Below, in pieces: positions 1 through 5,647 of a stretch of DNA of 9,107 nt. The stretch lies in NCBI GenBank assembly GCA_964419225.1, contig CAYQPF010000181.1, positions 1 to 9,107 of the forward strand, read 5' to 3'. Position 1 is the stretch's first letter; the number at the start of each line of letters is the position of its first letter. Origin of the DNA: CAYQPF01 sp964419225. Lineage in GTDB: Bacteria > Cloacimonadota > Cloacimonadia > Cloacimonadales > CAYQPF01. Made by a program: the position numbers and the translations under genes. The notes beneath the pieces were generated by a model, which did not search any database, was not told where the DNA came from, and saw nothing but the letters and a program-made list of their open reading frames with translations.

Positions 1-1007
1 CAACCAAAAAAAGTTCCTCCCGGACTTGGAATATGAATTGAATAAACTTGGAATTGAAGGCCAGAATTTCCCAATAGAACATAAAGGGAATCACTTTGCG
101 TAAGTATTATGTCGTCAAAACCATCACCATTGAAGTCAACATTAGCAATAGGATACATACAGCACATTGATTGCGGTAATAAAAATGATGCTGAAGGCGT
201 CGTACTAAAATCTGTACCCCCCAGGTAAACATTAAGAAATAGTGGATCATCATTTTGATTCACTATTTCTGATAGTATTAAATCAGGTATAGTATCCCCA
301 TTGATATCCCCGATGGCGTAAATAGCACCAAGTCTCGATGTAGGATGCTCTCCTTGAAAATGAACATCTACAGTCGTATTCATAGGATTTCCACCGTAAA
401 GAATGTCCACATTGCCCGACCAATCCTCCCAAGGAACATCAAAACATACAATATCATCAAAGCCGTCATTATTAAAATCACAACCAGGATTTAGACATAC
501 AAAACCTCCCCAATAAGGACAACCTATGAACATATCTGGTGAATTATGTAGTGTATCTCCTTCAATGGAAATTGTGGCATACATTGCTTCAGCACTTTGA
601 TAAGTTGTTACCAAGTCATTCCACCCGTCTCCATTAAGGTCTCCATAGAAAGAGGCTACAGCACCGGACATTATTGTGTCATTCCCTGGAAAAATAATAT
701 CCGGATATTCCGAAGGCTGATGCTTACCTAAATACAAACCAAAATCAACACCATTCATACCAGGACGATGATAAGGCTGAATATAATCCATAAAGCCATC
801 ATGATTTATGTCAGAGCTTCTACGATAAGAAGATTGACTAAATGAAAATGACATTGGTCCTATATATTGTCCGTTTGAGGGTAGTTCGAATTGCCCTATA
901 ACCACTAAGGAATCCTGTGCAAAGAGTGTACCCAGACCTAAAAATATCAGAATAACTATTACGCCCATCATTAGTTTCCCAAAATTATTGTGTAGCAAAT
1001 TGGGCAT
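1..1007 (-). CDS. Secreted FG-GAP/VCBS-type beta-propeller protein, C-terminus cut off by window edge
   Basis: The reading frame is open from an ATG at 1007 to the window edge (335 codons seen, no stop), so the C-terminus is missing. A Shine-Dalgarno GGAGG at 1013-1017 lies 5 nt before this ATG and fixes the start. Residues 1-31 look like a signal peptide: Lys11, a hydrophobic run at about 13-29 and a likely cleavage after LFA (Ala30). The mature part holds five calcium-loop motifs of the DxNxDGxxD type starting at residues 66, 123, 177, 234 and 291; the fourth has Thr in place of Gly. Their spacing of 57, 54, 57 and 57 residues is what integrin-alpha-like FG-GAP propeller blades show. From family knowledge such proteins are exported and take part in adhesion, carbohydrate contact or surface display; the ligand here cannot be told. 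A seven-bladed propeller or a C-terminal sorting domain may lie outside the window. Confidence 0.87.
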   Translation of the reverse strand, partial: MPNLLHNNFGKLMMGVIVILIFLGLGTLFAQDSLVVIGQFELPSNGQYIGPMSFSFSQSSYRRSSDINHDGFMDYIQPYHRPGMNGVDFGLYLGKHQPSEYPDIIFPGNDTIMSGAVASFYGDLNGDGWNDLVTTYQSAEAMYATISIEGDTLHNSPDMFIGCPYWGGFVCLNPGCDFNNDGFDDIVCFDVPWEDWSGNVDILYGGNPMNTTVDVHFQGEHPTSRLGAIYAIGDINGDTIPDLILSEIVNQNDDPLFLNVYLGGTDFSTTPSASFLLPQSMCCMYPIANVDFNGDGFDDIILTQSDSLYVLLGNSGLQFQVYSIHIPSPGGTFFG

Positions 1008-1145
1008 TATTGCCTCCGCTTTTTATAATTATTTGTTCTTGCTTTGTGGAATTTGGACAGAATAATCCTGCTTTCAGCAGATGGCATCAACACGCCACAG
1101 TATCCCTTCATATACTTGCTCCAATTCTTCTTTTCGATGGTACAA

Positions 1146-1174
1146 ATTTAACGAAGTATCTTTTCTATAGTCAA
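1146..1174 (-). promoter_or_regulatory. Candidate sigma70-type promoter for the FG-GAP gene
   Basis: On the minus strand TTGACT (1174-1169) is followed after 17 nt by TTAAAT (1151-1146). The -35 is 5/6 and the -10 is 4/6 to consensus. It would give a leader of roughly 130 nt before the ATG at 1007. Spacing is ideal but the -10 is only fair, and the surrounding DNA is AT-rich, so chance matches are likely. Confidence 0.35.
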
Positions 1175-1323
1175 GATAAATCTTTGTTGAATTTTTCACA
1201 AGGGTATTTATACTATAGTTTAATTTTTTAGTTGCAGAAGTTTACTATATTGAAAATACCCATATCCTCATATTATAAGACCTTATTATGAATAAATTTT
1301 CAAATATTGGCCTCTCTCACACT

Positions 1324-1373
1324 ATTCGTGCAAATTAGTGTCCATTAGTGGTTAAACTCTCGAAAAGCATCTC
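1324..1373 (+). repeat. Dispersed periodic element, copy 1 (ATTCGTG/ATTAGTG units plus conserved tail)
   Basis: Three 7-mers at 10-bp spacing (ATTCGTG 1324-1330, ATTAGTG 1334-1340, ATTAGTG 1344-1350) lead into GGTTAA and then the 17-mer CTCTCGAAAAGCATCTC (1357-1373). The same architecture recurs at 7950-7999 and 8368-8420 and, in a diverged form, at 3141-3195. It is non-coding and its function is unknown. Confidence 0.7.
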
Positions 1374-1393
1374 TTCCAACACTTTGCACTTTA

Positions 1394-1423
1394 ATTGGGC
1401 AAGCTGCCCAATCTCCCGGGAGA
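1394..1423. repeat. Two adjoining perfect palindromes
   Basis: ATTGGGCA (1394-1401) and TGCCCAAT (1405-1412) form an 8-bp stem with a 3-nt loop. The next bases, TCTCCCGGGAGA (1412-1423), are a perfect 12-bp palindrome sharing base 1412. Neither is followed by a T-run, so they do not look like an intrinsic terminator. They may be parts of a decayed small mobile element. Confidence 0.6.
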
Positions 1424-1455
1424 GACCTGGATTCTGGGCGTCCTGCCTTAGAACA

Positions 1456-1485
1456 AGAGAACGATCAGAGGATGAGTTGTTCTCT
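1456..1485. repeat. Inverted repeat with 7-bp arms
   Basis: AGAGAAC (1456-1462) pairs with GTTCTCT (1479-1485) around a 16-nt loop. It lies just before the 103-bp repeat. No coding or terminator context is visible. Confidence 0.4.
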
Positions 1486-1501
1486 CTACATCCCCCTGAC
1501 A

Positions 1502-1604
1502 CGTCCGACTTGTCTGACCTGTCCGACTCCAATCCTAATTCCGCAATCACTTCTCCATCACCTCTGCCCCCTGCCTACTGCACACTGTCCACTGATTACC
1601 CTTT
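1502..1604 (+). repeat. 103-bp direct repeat, copy A (upstream of the Rpn nuclease gene)
   Basis: These 103 bases are identical to 3033-3135, in the same orientation and 1531 bp apart. The repeat is itself composite. It begins with 9-bp units (TCCGACTTG, TCTGACCTG, TCCGACTCC), has a non-periodic middle, then shows five 7-bp units starting with CTG (CTGCCCC, CTGCCTA, CTGCACA, CTGTCCA, CTGATTA). Base composition on this strand is heavily skewed by my hand count: 43 C against 12 G. Confidence 0.93.
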
Positions 1605-1655
1605 CCTCCCTTGGTGTTCATGCTGTATTTTACGAATCTTAAACAATATGGGAAT

Positions 1656-1674
1656 TGCAGACGTCTCGTCTGCA
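1656..1674. repeat. REP-like hairpin (8-bp stem, 3-nt loop)
   Basis: TGCAGACG (1656-1663) pairs perfectly with CGTCTGCA (1667-1674) around TCT. It is one of several compact GC-rich hairpins clustered on both sides of the nuclease gene. There is no T-run, so it is not a good terminator. Confidence 0.6.
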
Positions 1675-1707
1675 CAAATATTGCCATTTTAGACTTCGGC
1701 AGTTACC

Positions 1708-1764
1708 AACCGACGGGACGTCGGTTATTCCCAAAAAAAAGGCGACACCCAGGTTCGCCCCTAC
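1708..1764. repeat. Pair of REP-like hairpins upstream of the Rpn nuclease gene
   Basis: First hairpin: AACCGAC (1708-1714), loop GGGAC, GTCGGTT (1720-1726). Second: GGCGA (1741-1745) with TCGCC (1755-1759), followed by CCTAC. The pair recurs in the same order and orientation at 2913-2983 downstream of the nuclease, sharing the 17-mer AACCGACGGGACGTCGG and the string CAGGTTCGCCCCTAC. Confidence 0.75.
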
Positions 1765-1805
1765 GAGATTAATGAAACCGGCTTAAAGGCATGGTTCCAG
1801 CTTGC

Positions 1806-1828
1806 CAGCCGTGGGAGGCTGCCCCTAC
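1806..1828. repeat. REP-like hairpin ending in CCCCTAC
   Basis: CAGCC (1806-1810) pairs with GGCTG (1817-1821) around a 6-nt loop and is followed by CCCCTAC. This tail also ends the CGCCCCTAC hairpins at 1741-1764 and 2958-2983. That suggests a family with variable stems and a common end. Confidence 0.5.
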
Positions 1829-1897
1829 AATTCCACTTGTACCCGAATCCTGGCATCTATCTTACTTCAACATAATTACATGTTTATACAATTTATC

Positions 1898-1926
1898 TTG
1901 ACATTACATTGTAATAATATTATAAA
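1898..1926 (+). promoter_or_regulatory. Strong sigma70-type promoter for the Rpn nuclease gene, with a palindrome in the spacer
   Basis: TTGACA (1898-1903, perfect -35) is followed after exactly 17 nt by TATAAA (1921-1926, 5/6 to the -10 consensus). Transcription would start near 1933, about 33 nt before the ATG at 1966, with AGGAG at 1953-1957 as ribosome binding site. The spacer contains the palindrome ATTACA-T-TGTAAT (1903-1915). A repressor bound there would block RNA polymerase, so this is a candidate operator. Confidence 0.7.
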
Positions 1927-1965
1927 CAAATTGTTAAATGTCTAAATGTAAAAGGAGAAAGGCAT

Positions 1966-2838
1966 ATGAACAAATTTAATCAAGATGGCAAAGAGTTTAA
2001 ACTGATGAATCCCAAGGTGGATTTTGTCTTTAAAAGCATCTTTGGAAATCAAAAGCATTCTAAAATTTTAGTCGATTTTTTGAATGCAGTGTTTCGTTTA
2101 ACCAACGATGATAAAATAGTCGAAGTAAAAATTCAAAATCCTCATTTGGATAAGAAGCATATGGAGGATAAATATTCCATTCTCGATGTTAAAGCTAAAG
2201 CAAATGATAATACCCTAATTAATATCGAAATTCAGGTAGTTAAAAATGATATGATTGCACGCTCTTTATATTATCTGAGTAAAATGATATCGGGTCAGCT
2301 AAAGGAAAAAGAGGACTATTCCAAGATACTGAAAACTGTTACAATAAACCTTTTGGACTTTATTATTCTGAAAAATACTGACAGAATTCATAATGCTTTC
2401 TTCTTCAAAGAATATGAAACAAATATGCTCTTGACGAATCTAGCCGAAATCCATTTTATTGAATTTCCTAAGTTAGGGAGGGAACAGTCTGTAAAGGAAT
2501 TACCTTTGTTAGACTGGATCAAATTCATAAACTTTCCTGAGAGTAAGGAGGTTGAGGAGATCATGAAAAAGAATGCAAGTATCCAGGAAGCCAGGAATCT
2601 ACTCTACAATCTGAGTATGGATCCAGAGGCTCGTGAAATATATGAAAACAGGGAAAAAGCTGCCAGAGACTGGTATTCCAGCTTGGAAGTAGCCAAGAAT
2701 GAGGGAATAGAGAAAGGTAAGGCAGAGATAGCTTTAAAAATGTTGAAATCAGGAATGTCCATAGAGGATATTGTCAGATTTACAGGACTAGCTGATGAAA
2801 TGGTTCAGGAAATATTGAAAAAAGGGAAAGAATTATAA
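1966..2838 (+). CDS. Rpn-family recombination-promoting nuclease / PD-(D/E)XK (PDDEXK_2) putative transposase
   Basis: The 290-residue protein starts near residue 15 with NPKVDFVFKSIFG, the usual opening of the PDDEXK_2/Rpn family. The likely nuclease core is Asp74 (in SILDVKA) and Glu88-x-Gln90 (in NIEIQ), spaced as in PD-(D/E)XK enzymes with an ExQ variant. The C-terminal part (about 242-286) has the Gly/Lys-rich EGIEKGKAEIA run and a GMSIEDIVRFTGL helix-turn-helix-like segment common in this family. Family knowledge: Rpn proteins are DNA endonucleases that promote RecA-independent recombination, and some act in phage defence. The start at 1966 is supported by AGGAG 8 nt upstream and a good promoter. 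The gene looks intact at both ends. It stands alone, and both flanks carry the same hairpins and the same 103-bp repeat, which hints at recombination or mobility. Which of these roles it has cannot be told from the sequence. Confidence 0.88.
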   Translation: MNKFNQDGKEFKLMNPKVDFVFKSIFGNQKHSKILVDFLNAVFRLTNDDKIVEVKIQNPHLDKKHMEDKYSILDVKAKANDNTLINIEIQVVKNDMIARSLYYLSKMISGQLKEKEDYSKILKTVTINLLDFIILKNTDRIHNAFFFKEYETNMLLTNLAEIHFIEFPKLGREQSVKELPLLDWIKFINFPESKEVEEIMKKNASIQEARNLLYNLSMDPEAREIYENREKAARDWYSSLEVAKNEGIEKGKAEIALKMLKSGMSIEDIVRFTGLADEMVQEILKKGKEL

Positions 2839-2844
2839 CAGTAC

Positions 2845-2868
2845 AGAGACAGGGTATGCCCTGTCTCT
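2845..2868. repeat. Perfect 10-bp stem-loop just after the nuclease gene
   Basis: AGAGACAGGG (2845-2854) pairs with CCCTGTCTCT (2859-2868) around TATG, 7 nt after the stop codon. It could help end nuclease transcription, but no T-run follows (ACTTATG), so it is better described as a REP-like palindrome. Confidence 0.65.
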
Positions 2869-2912
2869 ACTTATGATCGAAAAAATCCATACAGCATTAC
2901 GTTCTCATATTG

Positions 2913-2983
2913 AACCGACGGGACGTCGGATATTCTTAATCTTATATTCATATGATCGGGCGAACACACAGGTTCGCCCCTAC
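2913..2983. repeat. Pair of REP-like hairpins downstream of the Rpn nuclease gene
   Basis: CCGAC (2915-2919) pairs with GTCGG (2925-2929), and GGGCGAAC (2958-2965) pairs with GTTCGCCC (2972-2979) around a 6-nt loop, followed by CTAC. These match the pair at 1708-1764 in order and orientation. The second hairpin is more complete here (8-bp stem) than upstream (5-bp stem), where an A-run replaces the outer arm. Confidence 0.75.
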
Positions 2984-3032
2984 TGATATCGGCAAAGACT
3001 ATCACAATACTGGCATTTTCTCATGCCTGACT

Positions 3033-3135
3033 CGTCCGACTTGTCTGACCTGTCCGACTCCAATCCTAATTCCGCAATCACTTCTCCATCACCTCTGCCC
3101 CCTGCCTACTGCACACTGTCCACTGATTACCCTTT
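3033..3135 (+). repeat. 103-bp direct repeat, copy B (downstream of the Rpn nuclease gene)
   Basis: Identical base for base to 1502-1604 and in the same orientation. Identity breaks at both ends (3032 and 3136 differ from their partners), though weaker similarity continues to about 3150. Two perfect copies flanking one gene imply recent duplication, gene conversion or a multi-copy element family. Confidence 0.93.
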
Positions 3136-3140
3136 TTCCC

Positions 3141-3195
3141 CTTCGTGTTCCACTCGGTGGGCTTCGGTGGCTAATTTCTTAAAAAGTGTCTTTCC
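3141..3195 (+). repeat. Diverged copy of the dispersed periodic element
   Basis: CTTCGTG (3141), CTCGGTG (3153) and CTTCGGTG (3162) are spaced about 10-11 bp apart and run into GGCTAA (3169-3174). A tail CTTAAAAAGTGTCTTTCC (3178-3195) follows, resembling CTCGAAAAGCATCTCTTCC at 1359-1377. The layout is the same as at 1324 although the letters differ. Confidence 0.45.
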
Positions 3196-3236
3196 TGGCT
3201 CTCTGATCTGTTTTTTCGCTTATTCCCACTTATTCA

Positions 3237-3263
3237 TTGACATTAACAAAAAGATTATATATT
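3237..3263 (+). promoter_or_regulatory. Candidate promoter for the PAS-adk-rluD-REC/PP2C cluster
   Basis: A perfect -35 TTGACA (3237-3242) is followed after 15 nt by TATATT (3258-3263, 5/6). A 17-nt spacer would give the poorer TATTTG. The transcript would start around 3270, leaving a very short leader just containing GGAGG (3272-3276). It is the only good candidate ahead of the cluster. Confidence 0.45.
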
Positions 3264-3285
3264 TGTTATGCGGAGGGTTTCAATT

Positions 3286-4020
3286 ATGAAAAATACTTCG
3301 AATATAGAAAATATAGTCAATAATGACTCGATTTATAAAGGTCTTTTTGAGGATTCTCCCATCGCGATGTGGCTGGAAGATTTCTCTGAACTCAAGAAAG
3401 TGATCGACAAACTGAAGCACAAAGGTATTGAAAACTTTGCTGAATATTTGGATCAGCATCCGGAAATCATCTACCAATGCGAGTTAATGATCAAAGTCAT
3501 AGACATCAATAAAAAGTCTTTGGAAGTTTTCAAAGCTCGTAACAAAGAGGAGATCATCGATAATATCAAAAAAATTATCAAAGATGAAACTGCTGTTATT
3601 GTTAAAGAAGAACTTGTCGCTATCGCCGAAGGAAGAAATACTTTCGAAAGCGAAGGCATTAATTATAAACTTAACGGCGAAAAAATGTTCATCTCCCTGC
3701 GTTGGACAGTTTTGCCCGGCTATGAAAATGATTGCTCCCGAGTGATCGTTTCAATTATTGACATCACAGAACAGAAAGTCGCCGAACAGCAAAGAAATAT
3801 GCTCATCATGGAACTGCAGTCCGCCTTGAATAAGGTGAAAAATCTCAGTGGTCTGCTTCCTATCTGTTCTTCCTGTAAAAAGATCAGAGATGATCGCGGA
3901 TATTGGCAATCTGTGGAAAACTTCCTGCAGAAACATACTGATGTGGACTTCAGTCACAGTATTTGCCCGGCTTGTGCTAAAAGCCTTTATCCGGAAATGT
4001 TCGAGGATAATAATAAATAA
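3286..4020 (+). CDS. PAS-domain protein with C-terminal CxxC...HxxCxxC (putative zinc-binding) module
   Basis: The likely start is the ATG at 3286 (244 residues), with GGAGG at 3272-3276 nine nt before it. An in-frame ATG at 3268 overlaps that ribosome site and is less likely. Residues about 15-165 resemble a PAS sensor domain, opening with SPIAMWLEDFSELKK and closing with IVSIIDITEQK. A short coiled-coil-like linker (about 163-188) leads to a C-terminal module beginning LSGLLPICSSCKKIRDD. It has Cys194, Cys197, His224, Cys227 and Cys230, a plausible metal site. From memory this module ends many PAS, GAF and receiver proteins, and its function is not established. There is no kinase, GGDEF or DNA-binding domain and no membrane segment, so this looks like a cytosolic sensor or adaptor. 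It is the first gene of a cluster with adk 19 nt downstream and a REC-PP2C regulator at the far end, which may be its partner. Confidence 0.8.
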   Translation: MKNTSNIENIVNNDSIYKGLFEDSPIAMWLEDFSELKKVIDKLKHKGIENFAEYLDQHPEIIYQCELMIKVIDINKKSLEVFKARNKEEIIDNIKKIIKDETAVIVKEELVAIAEGRNTFESEGINYKLNGEKMFISLRWTVLPGYENDCSRVIVSIIDITEQKVAEQQRNMLIMELQSALNKVKNLSGLLPICSSCKKIRDDRGYWQSVENFLQKHTDVDFSHSICPACAKSLYPEMFEDNNK

Positions 4021-4039
4021 AAAATAGATCGGAGGAACT

Positions 4040-4657
4040 ATGAATCTCGTATTAATGGGAATTCAAGGCAGCGGAAAAGGCACTCAGGCCAAACTGCTCA
4101 GCCAAAAACTAAACCTTACTCATATCAATGTGGGTGATCTCTTCAGAACCAATATCAAACAACAAACCGAATTCGGTAAAACGGTAATGCAATTCATCAA
4201 TAAAGGTGAACTCGTACCCGATAATTACGTATTCCAATTAATTGAAACCGAATTGAAAGGCAAATTGAATAACTTCATTCTCGACGGCTTCCCTAGAACT
4301 ACAGATCAGGGAGATTATCTGGTGAACAATGCCAAAATCGATAAAGTCATCCTCTTCGATTTAAGTGATGAAATCGCTACCGAAAGAATGCTGGCCAGAA
4401 GAAACTGTAAAAATTGTCACAAGGACTACAATCTTCTTGCAAATGCTCCCAAAGTGGAAGATGTTTGTGATGCTTGCGGTGGTGAACTAGTGAAAAGATC
4501 TGACGATACTCTCGAAGCTATCAAAACCAGATTGGACGCTTTCCATCAGGAAACACAACCCGTAATAGATTTCTTTACCGAAAAAGGCTTAATGCTTACC
4601 ATTGATGCCAATCAACCTATCGAAACAATTCATAACCAAGTCTTGCAAAATCTTTAG
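4040..4657 (+). CDS. adk: Adenylate kinase, Cys4 LID-type
   Basis: Adenylate kinase interconverts ATP + AMP and 2 ADP in the cytosol, balancing the adenylate pool. The 205-residue protein has the P-loop GIQGSGKGT (7-15), the NMP-binding NVGDLFR region (30-36), DGFPR (82-86), Arg120-Arg121 before the LID, and a LID with CxxC pairs at 123/126 and 143/146 that should bind zinc, followed by KRSDD and Arg164. The length is slightly below the usual 210-220. The P-loop has Ile-Gln where many homologues have Pro-Gly or Ala-Pro-Gly. GGAGG at 4031-4035 lies 4 nt before the ATG. It is the second gene of the cluster, 19 nt after the PAS gene and 8 nt before the pseudouridine synthase. In many bacteria adk sits beside secY, which is not the case here. 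Confidence 0.95.
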   Translation: MNLVLMGIQGSGKGTQAKLLSQKLNLTHINVGDLFRTNIKQQTEFGKTVMQFINKGELVPDNYVFQLIETELKGKLNNFILDGFPRTTDQGDYLVNNAKIDKVILFDLSDEIATERMLARRNCKNCHKDYNLLANAPKVEDVCDACGGELVKRSDDTLEAIKTRLDAFHQETQPVIDFFTEKGLMLTIDANQPIETIHNQVLQNL

Positions 4658-4665
4658 ACTTATAT

Positions 4666-5640
4666 ATGAATGATTTAATATTGAAATACGAATCTTCTGA
4701 AAGTGAAAGAATAGATAAATATCTGCAGAGCCTGAATCTGGAAAATCTCTATTCCAGGAATCTGATCGATCTGCTGATCGCCCAGGGTGATGTCCTCGTT
4801 AACGACAAAATCTGTAAAAAAAGTCACAAACTCAAAAACGGTGACCAGATTCAGTTAAAATTGCCGGAACCTCAATCCGCAGCCGTGCTGCCCGAAGATA
4901 TTCCCCTGAATATCCTCTATGAGGACGAATACCTCGCAATCATCGATAAACCCGCTGGGATGACCATTCACCCTGCTCCGGGCAACAGGACAGGTACACT
5001 TGTCAATGCCCTCCTCCAACGCTATGAAGAAATCGCCGAACTCGATAGCGAACGGCCCGGGATCGTCCACCGTCTCGATAAAGATACCTCCGGACTTGTC
5101 CTCATCGCTAAAACCAAAAAAGTACACTTCCTCCTGACAGAACTCTTCCGCAACAGAGAAATTAAAAAGTACTATAAAGCTATCCTCGTCGGACATCTAA
5201 AAGAAACAGAAGGTACTATCGAAAACTATATCGAAAGAAGCCATAAAGACCGTAAAAAAATGATAGTTTCCTCCACAGGAAGACTCTCTGTCACCCATTA
5301 TAAAGTGGAAAAAAACTACGGTTGCTTCAGTTTTGTCGATATAGAATTGGAAACAGGACGAACTCATCAAATCAGAGTTCACTTCTCTCATCTGGGTTGC
5401 CCTGTCCTCGGAGACACAACTTATAACAATCTGGACAGAACTTTAAGCCAGATTCCTGCTAATCTGCAAAGAAAAATAAAACTATTGTTGACAAATAAAC
5501 TGAAAAGACAAGCATTACATTCTTATAAGCTTGTATTCAAGCATCCCGTATTAGAAAGTACTATCTGTGTGGAATCTCCACTACCGGATGATATTGCTTA
5601 CTCGCTTGATTTTATTAAACAAAATTTCTCTTTAGAATGA
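4666..5640 (+). CDS. rluD: RluA/RluD-family 23S rRNA pseudouridine synthase
   Basis: The enzyme isomerises specific uridines in rRNA to pseudouridine; RluD itself modifies helix 69 of 23S rRNA. The 324-residue protein has an N-terminal S4 RNA-binding domain (about 13-65), then the catalytic domain with DKPAGMTIHP (94-103), HRLDKDTSG (135-143, catalytic Asp138) and GRTHQIRVH (231-239). The S4 domain and length fit RluD better than RluA, but RluC-like specificity cannot be excluded. No Shine-Dalgarno precedes the ATG: the 8 nt between the adk stop and this start are ACTTATAT. Translation may therefore depend on ribosomes finishing adk. At the other end its stop codon overlaps the ribosome site of the next gene. 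Confidence 0.9.
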   Translation: MNDLILKYESSESERIDKYLQSLNLENLYSRNLIDLLIAQGDVLVNDKICKKSHKLKNGDQIQLKLPEPQSAAVLPEDIPLNILYEDEYLAIIDKPAGMTIHPAPGNRTGTLVNALLQRYEEIAELDSERPGIVHRLDKDTSGLVLIAKTKKVHFLLTELFRNREIKKYYKAILVGHLKETEGTIENYIERSHKDRKKMIVSSTGRLSVTHYKVEKNYGCFSFVDIELETGRTHQIRVHFSHLGCPVLGDTTYNNLDRTLSQIPANLQRKIKLLLTNKLKRQALHSYKLVFKHPVLESTICVESPLPDDIAYSLDFIKQNFSLE

Positions 5641-5647
5641 GGTGTTT

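Larger units (their letters stand above)
1175..1897. other. Gene-free stretch dominated by short repeats and hairpins
   Basis: I find no credible gene here. Short open frames exist on both strands, but they run through repeat DNA, lack Shine-Dalgarno sequences and have low-complexity translations rich in Ser, Pro and Asp. The stretch holds a periodic element (1324-1373), a cluster of palindromes (1394-1485), one copy of a 103-bp direct repeat (1502-1604) and several REP-like hairpins (1656-1828). The part 1175-1320 is plain AT-rich DNA with nothing I can name. Confidence 0.7.
2984..3236. other. Gene-free stretch between the nuclease and the PAS protein
   Basis: Together with 2839-2983 this makes about 450 bases without a gene. 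It holds the second copy of the 103-bp repeat and a diverged periodic element. Short open frames over it only translate the repeats. I see no RNA gene and no clear terminator. Confidence 0.6.

Noticed and set aside
1010..1231. Plus-strand open frame of 73 codons
   Set aside because: It begins across the start and ribosome site of the opposing FG-GAP gene, has no Shine-Dalgarno, and overlaps that gene's candidate promoter.
1250..1276. Plus-strand promoter TTGAAA...TATTAT
   Set aside because: The spacer is only 15 nt, the region is AT-rich, and no gene or RNA follows for hundreds of bases.
1335..1692. Open frames on both strands through the repeat-rich region
   Set aside because: The translations (Ser-Asp-Leu repeats, Pro/Ser-rich runs) are those of the 9-bp and 7-bp repeat blocks; the same peptide reappears at 3023-3289 only because the DNA is repeated.
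1502..3135. Composite transposon or IS bounded by the 103-bp repeats
   Set aside because: No terminal inverted repeats or target-site duplications could be found at the repeat boundaries, and the hairpin order is not symmetric, so element ends cannot be claimed.
3268..3285. Upstream ATG for the PAS gene (adds six residues)
   Set aside because: This ATG directly precedes GGAGG at 3272-3276, which serves the ATG at 3286; the added residues are encoded by the ribosome site itself.
2952..3289. Two overlapping plus-strand open frames
   Set aside because: They translate hairpin and 103-bp repeat DNA, have no ribosome site, and one runs into the PAS gene start.
4855..5196. Minus-strand open frame of 113 codons inside rluD
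   Set aside because: Shadow of a well-supported coding gene; it matches no family I recognise.
5642..5647. GTG start for the REC-PP2C gene
   Set aside because: It lies at the edge of the GAGG ribosome site; the ATG at 5648 has correct spacing and gives the normal receiver-domain N-terminus.
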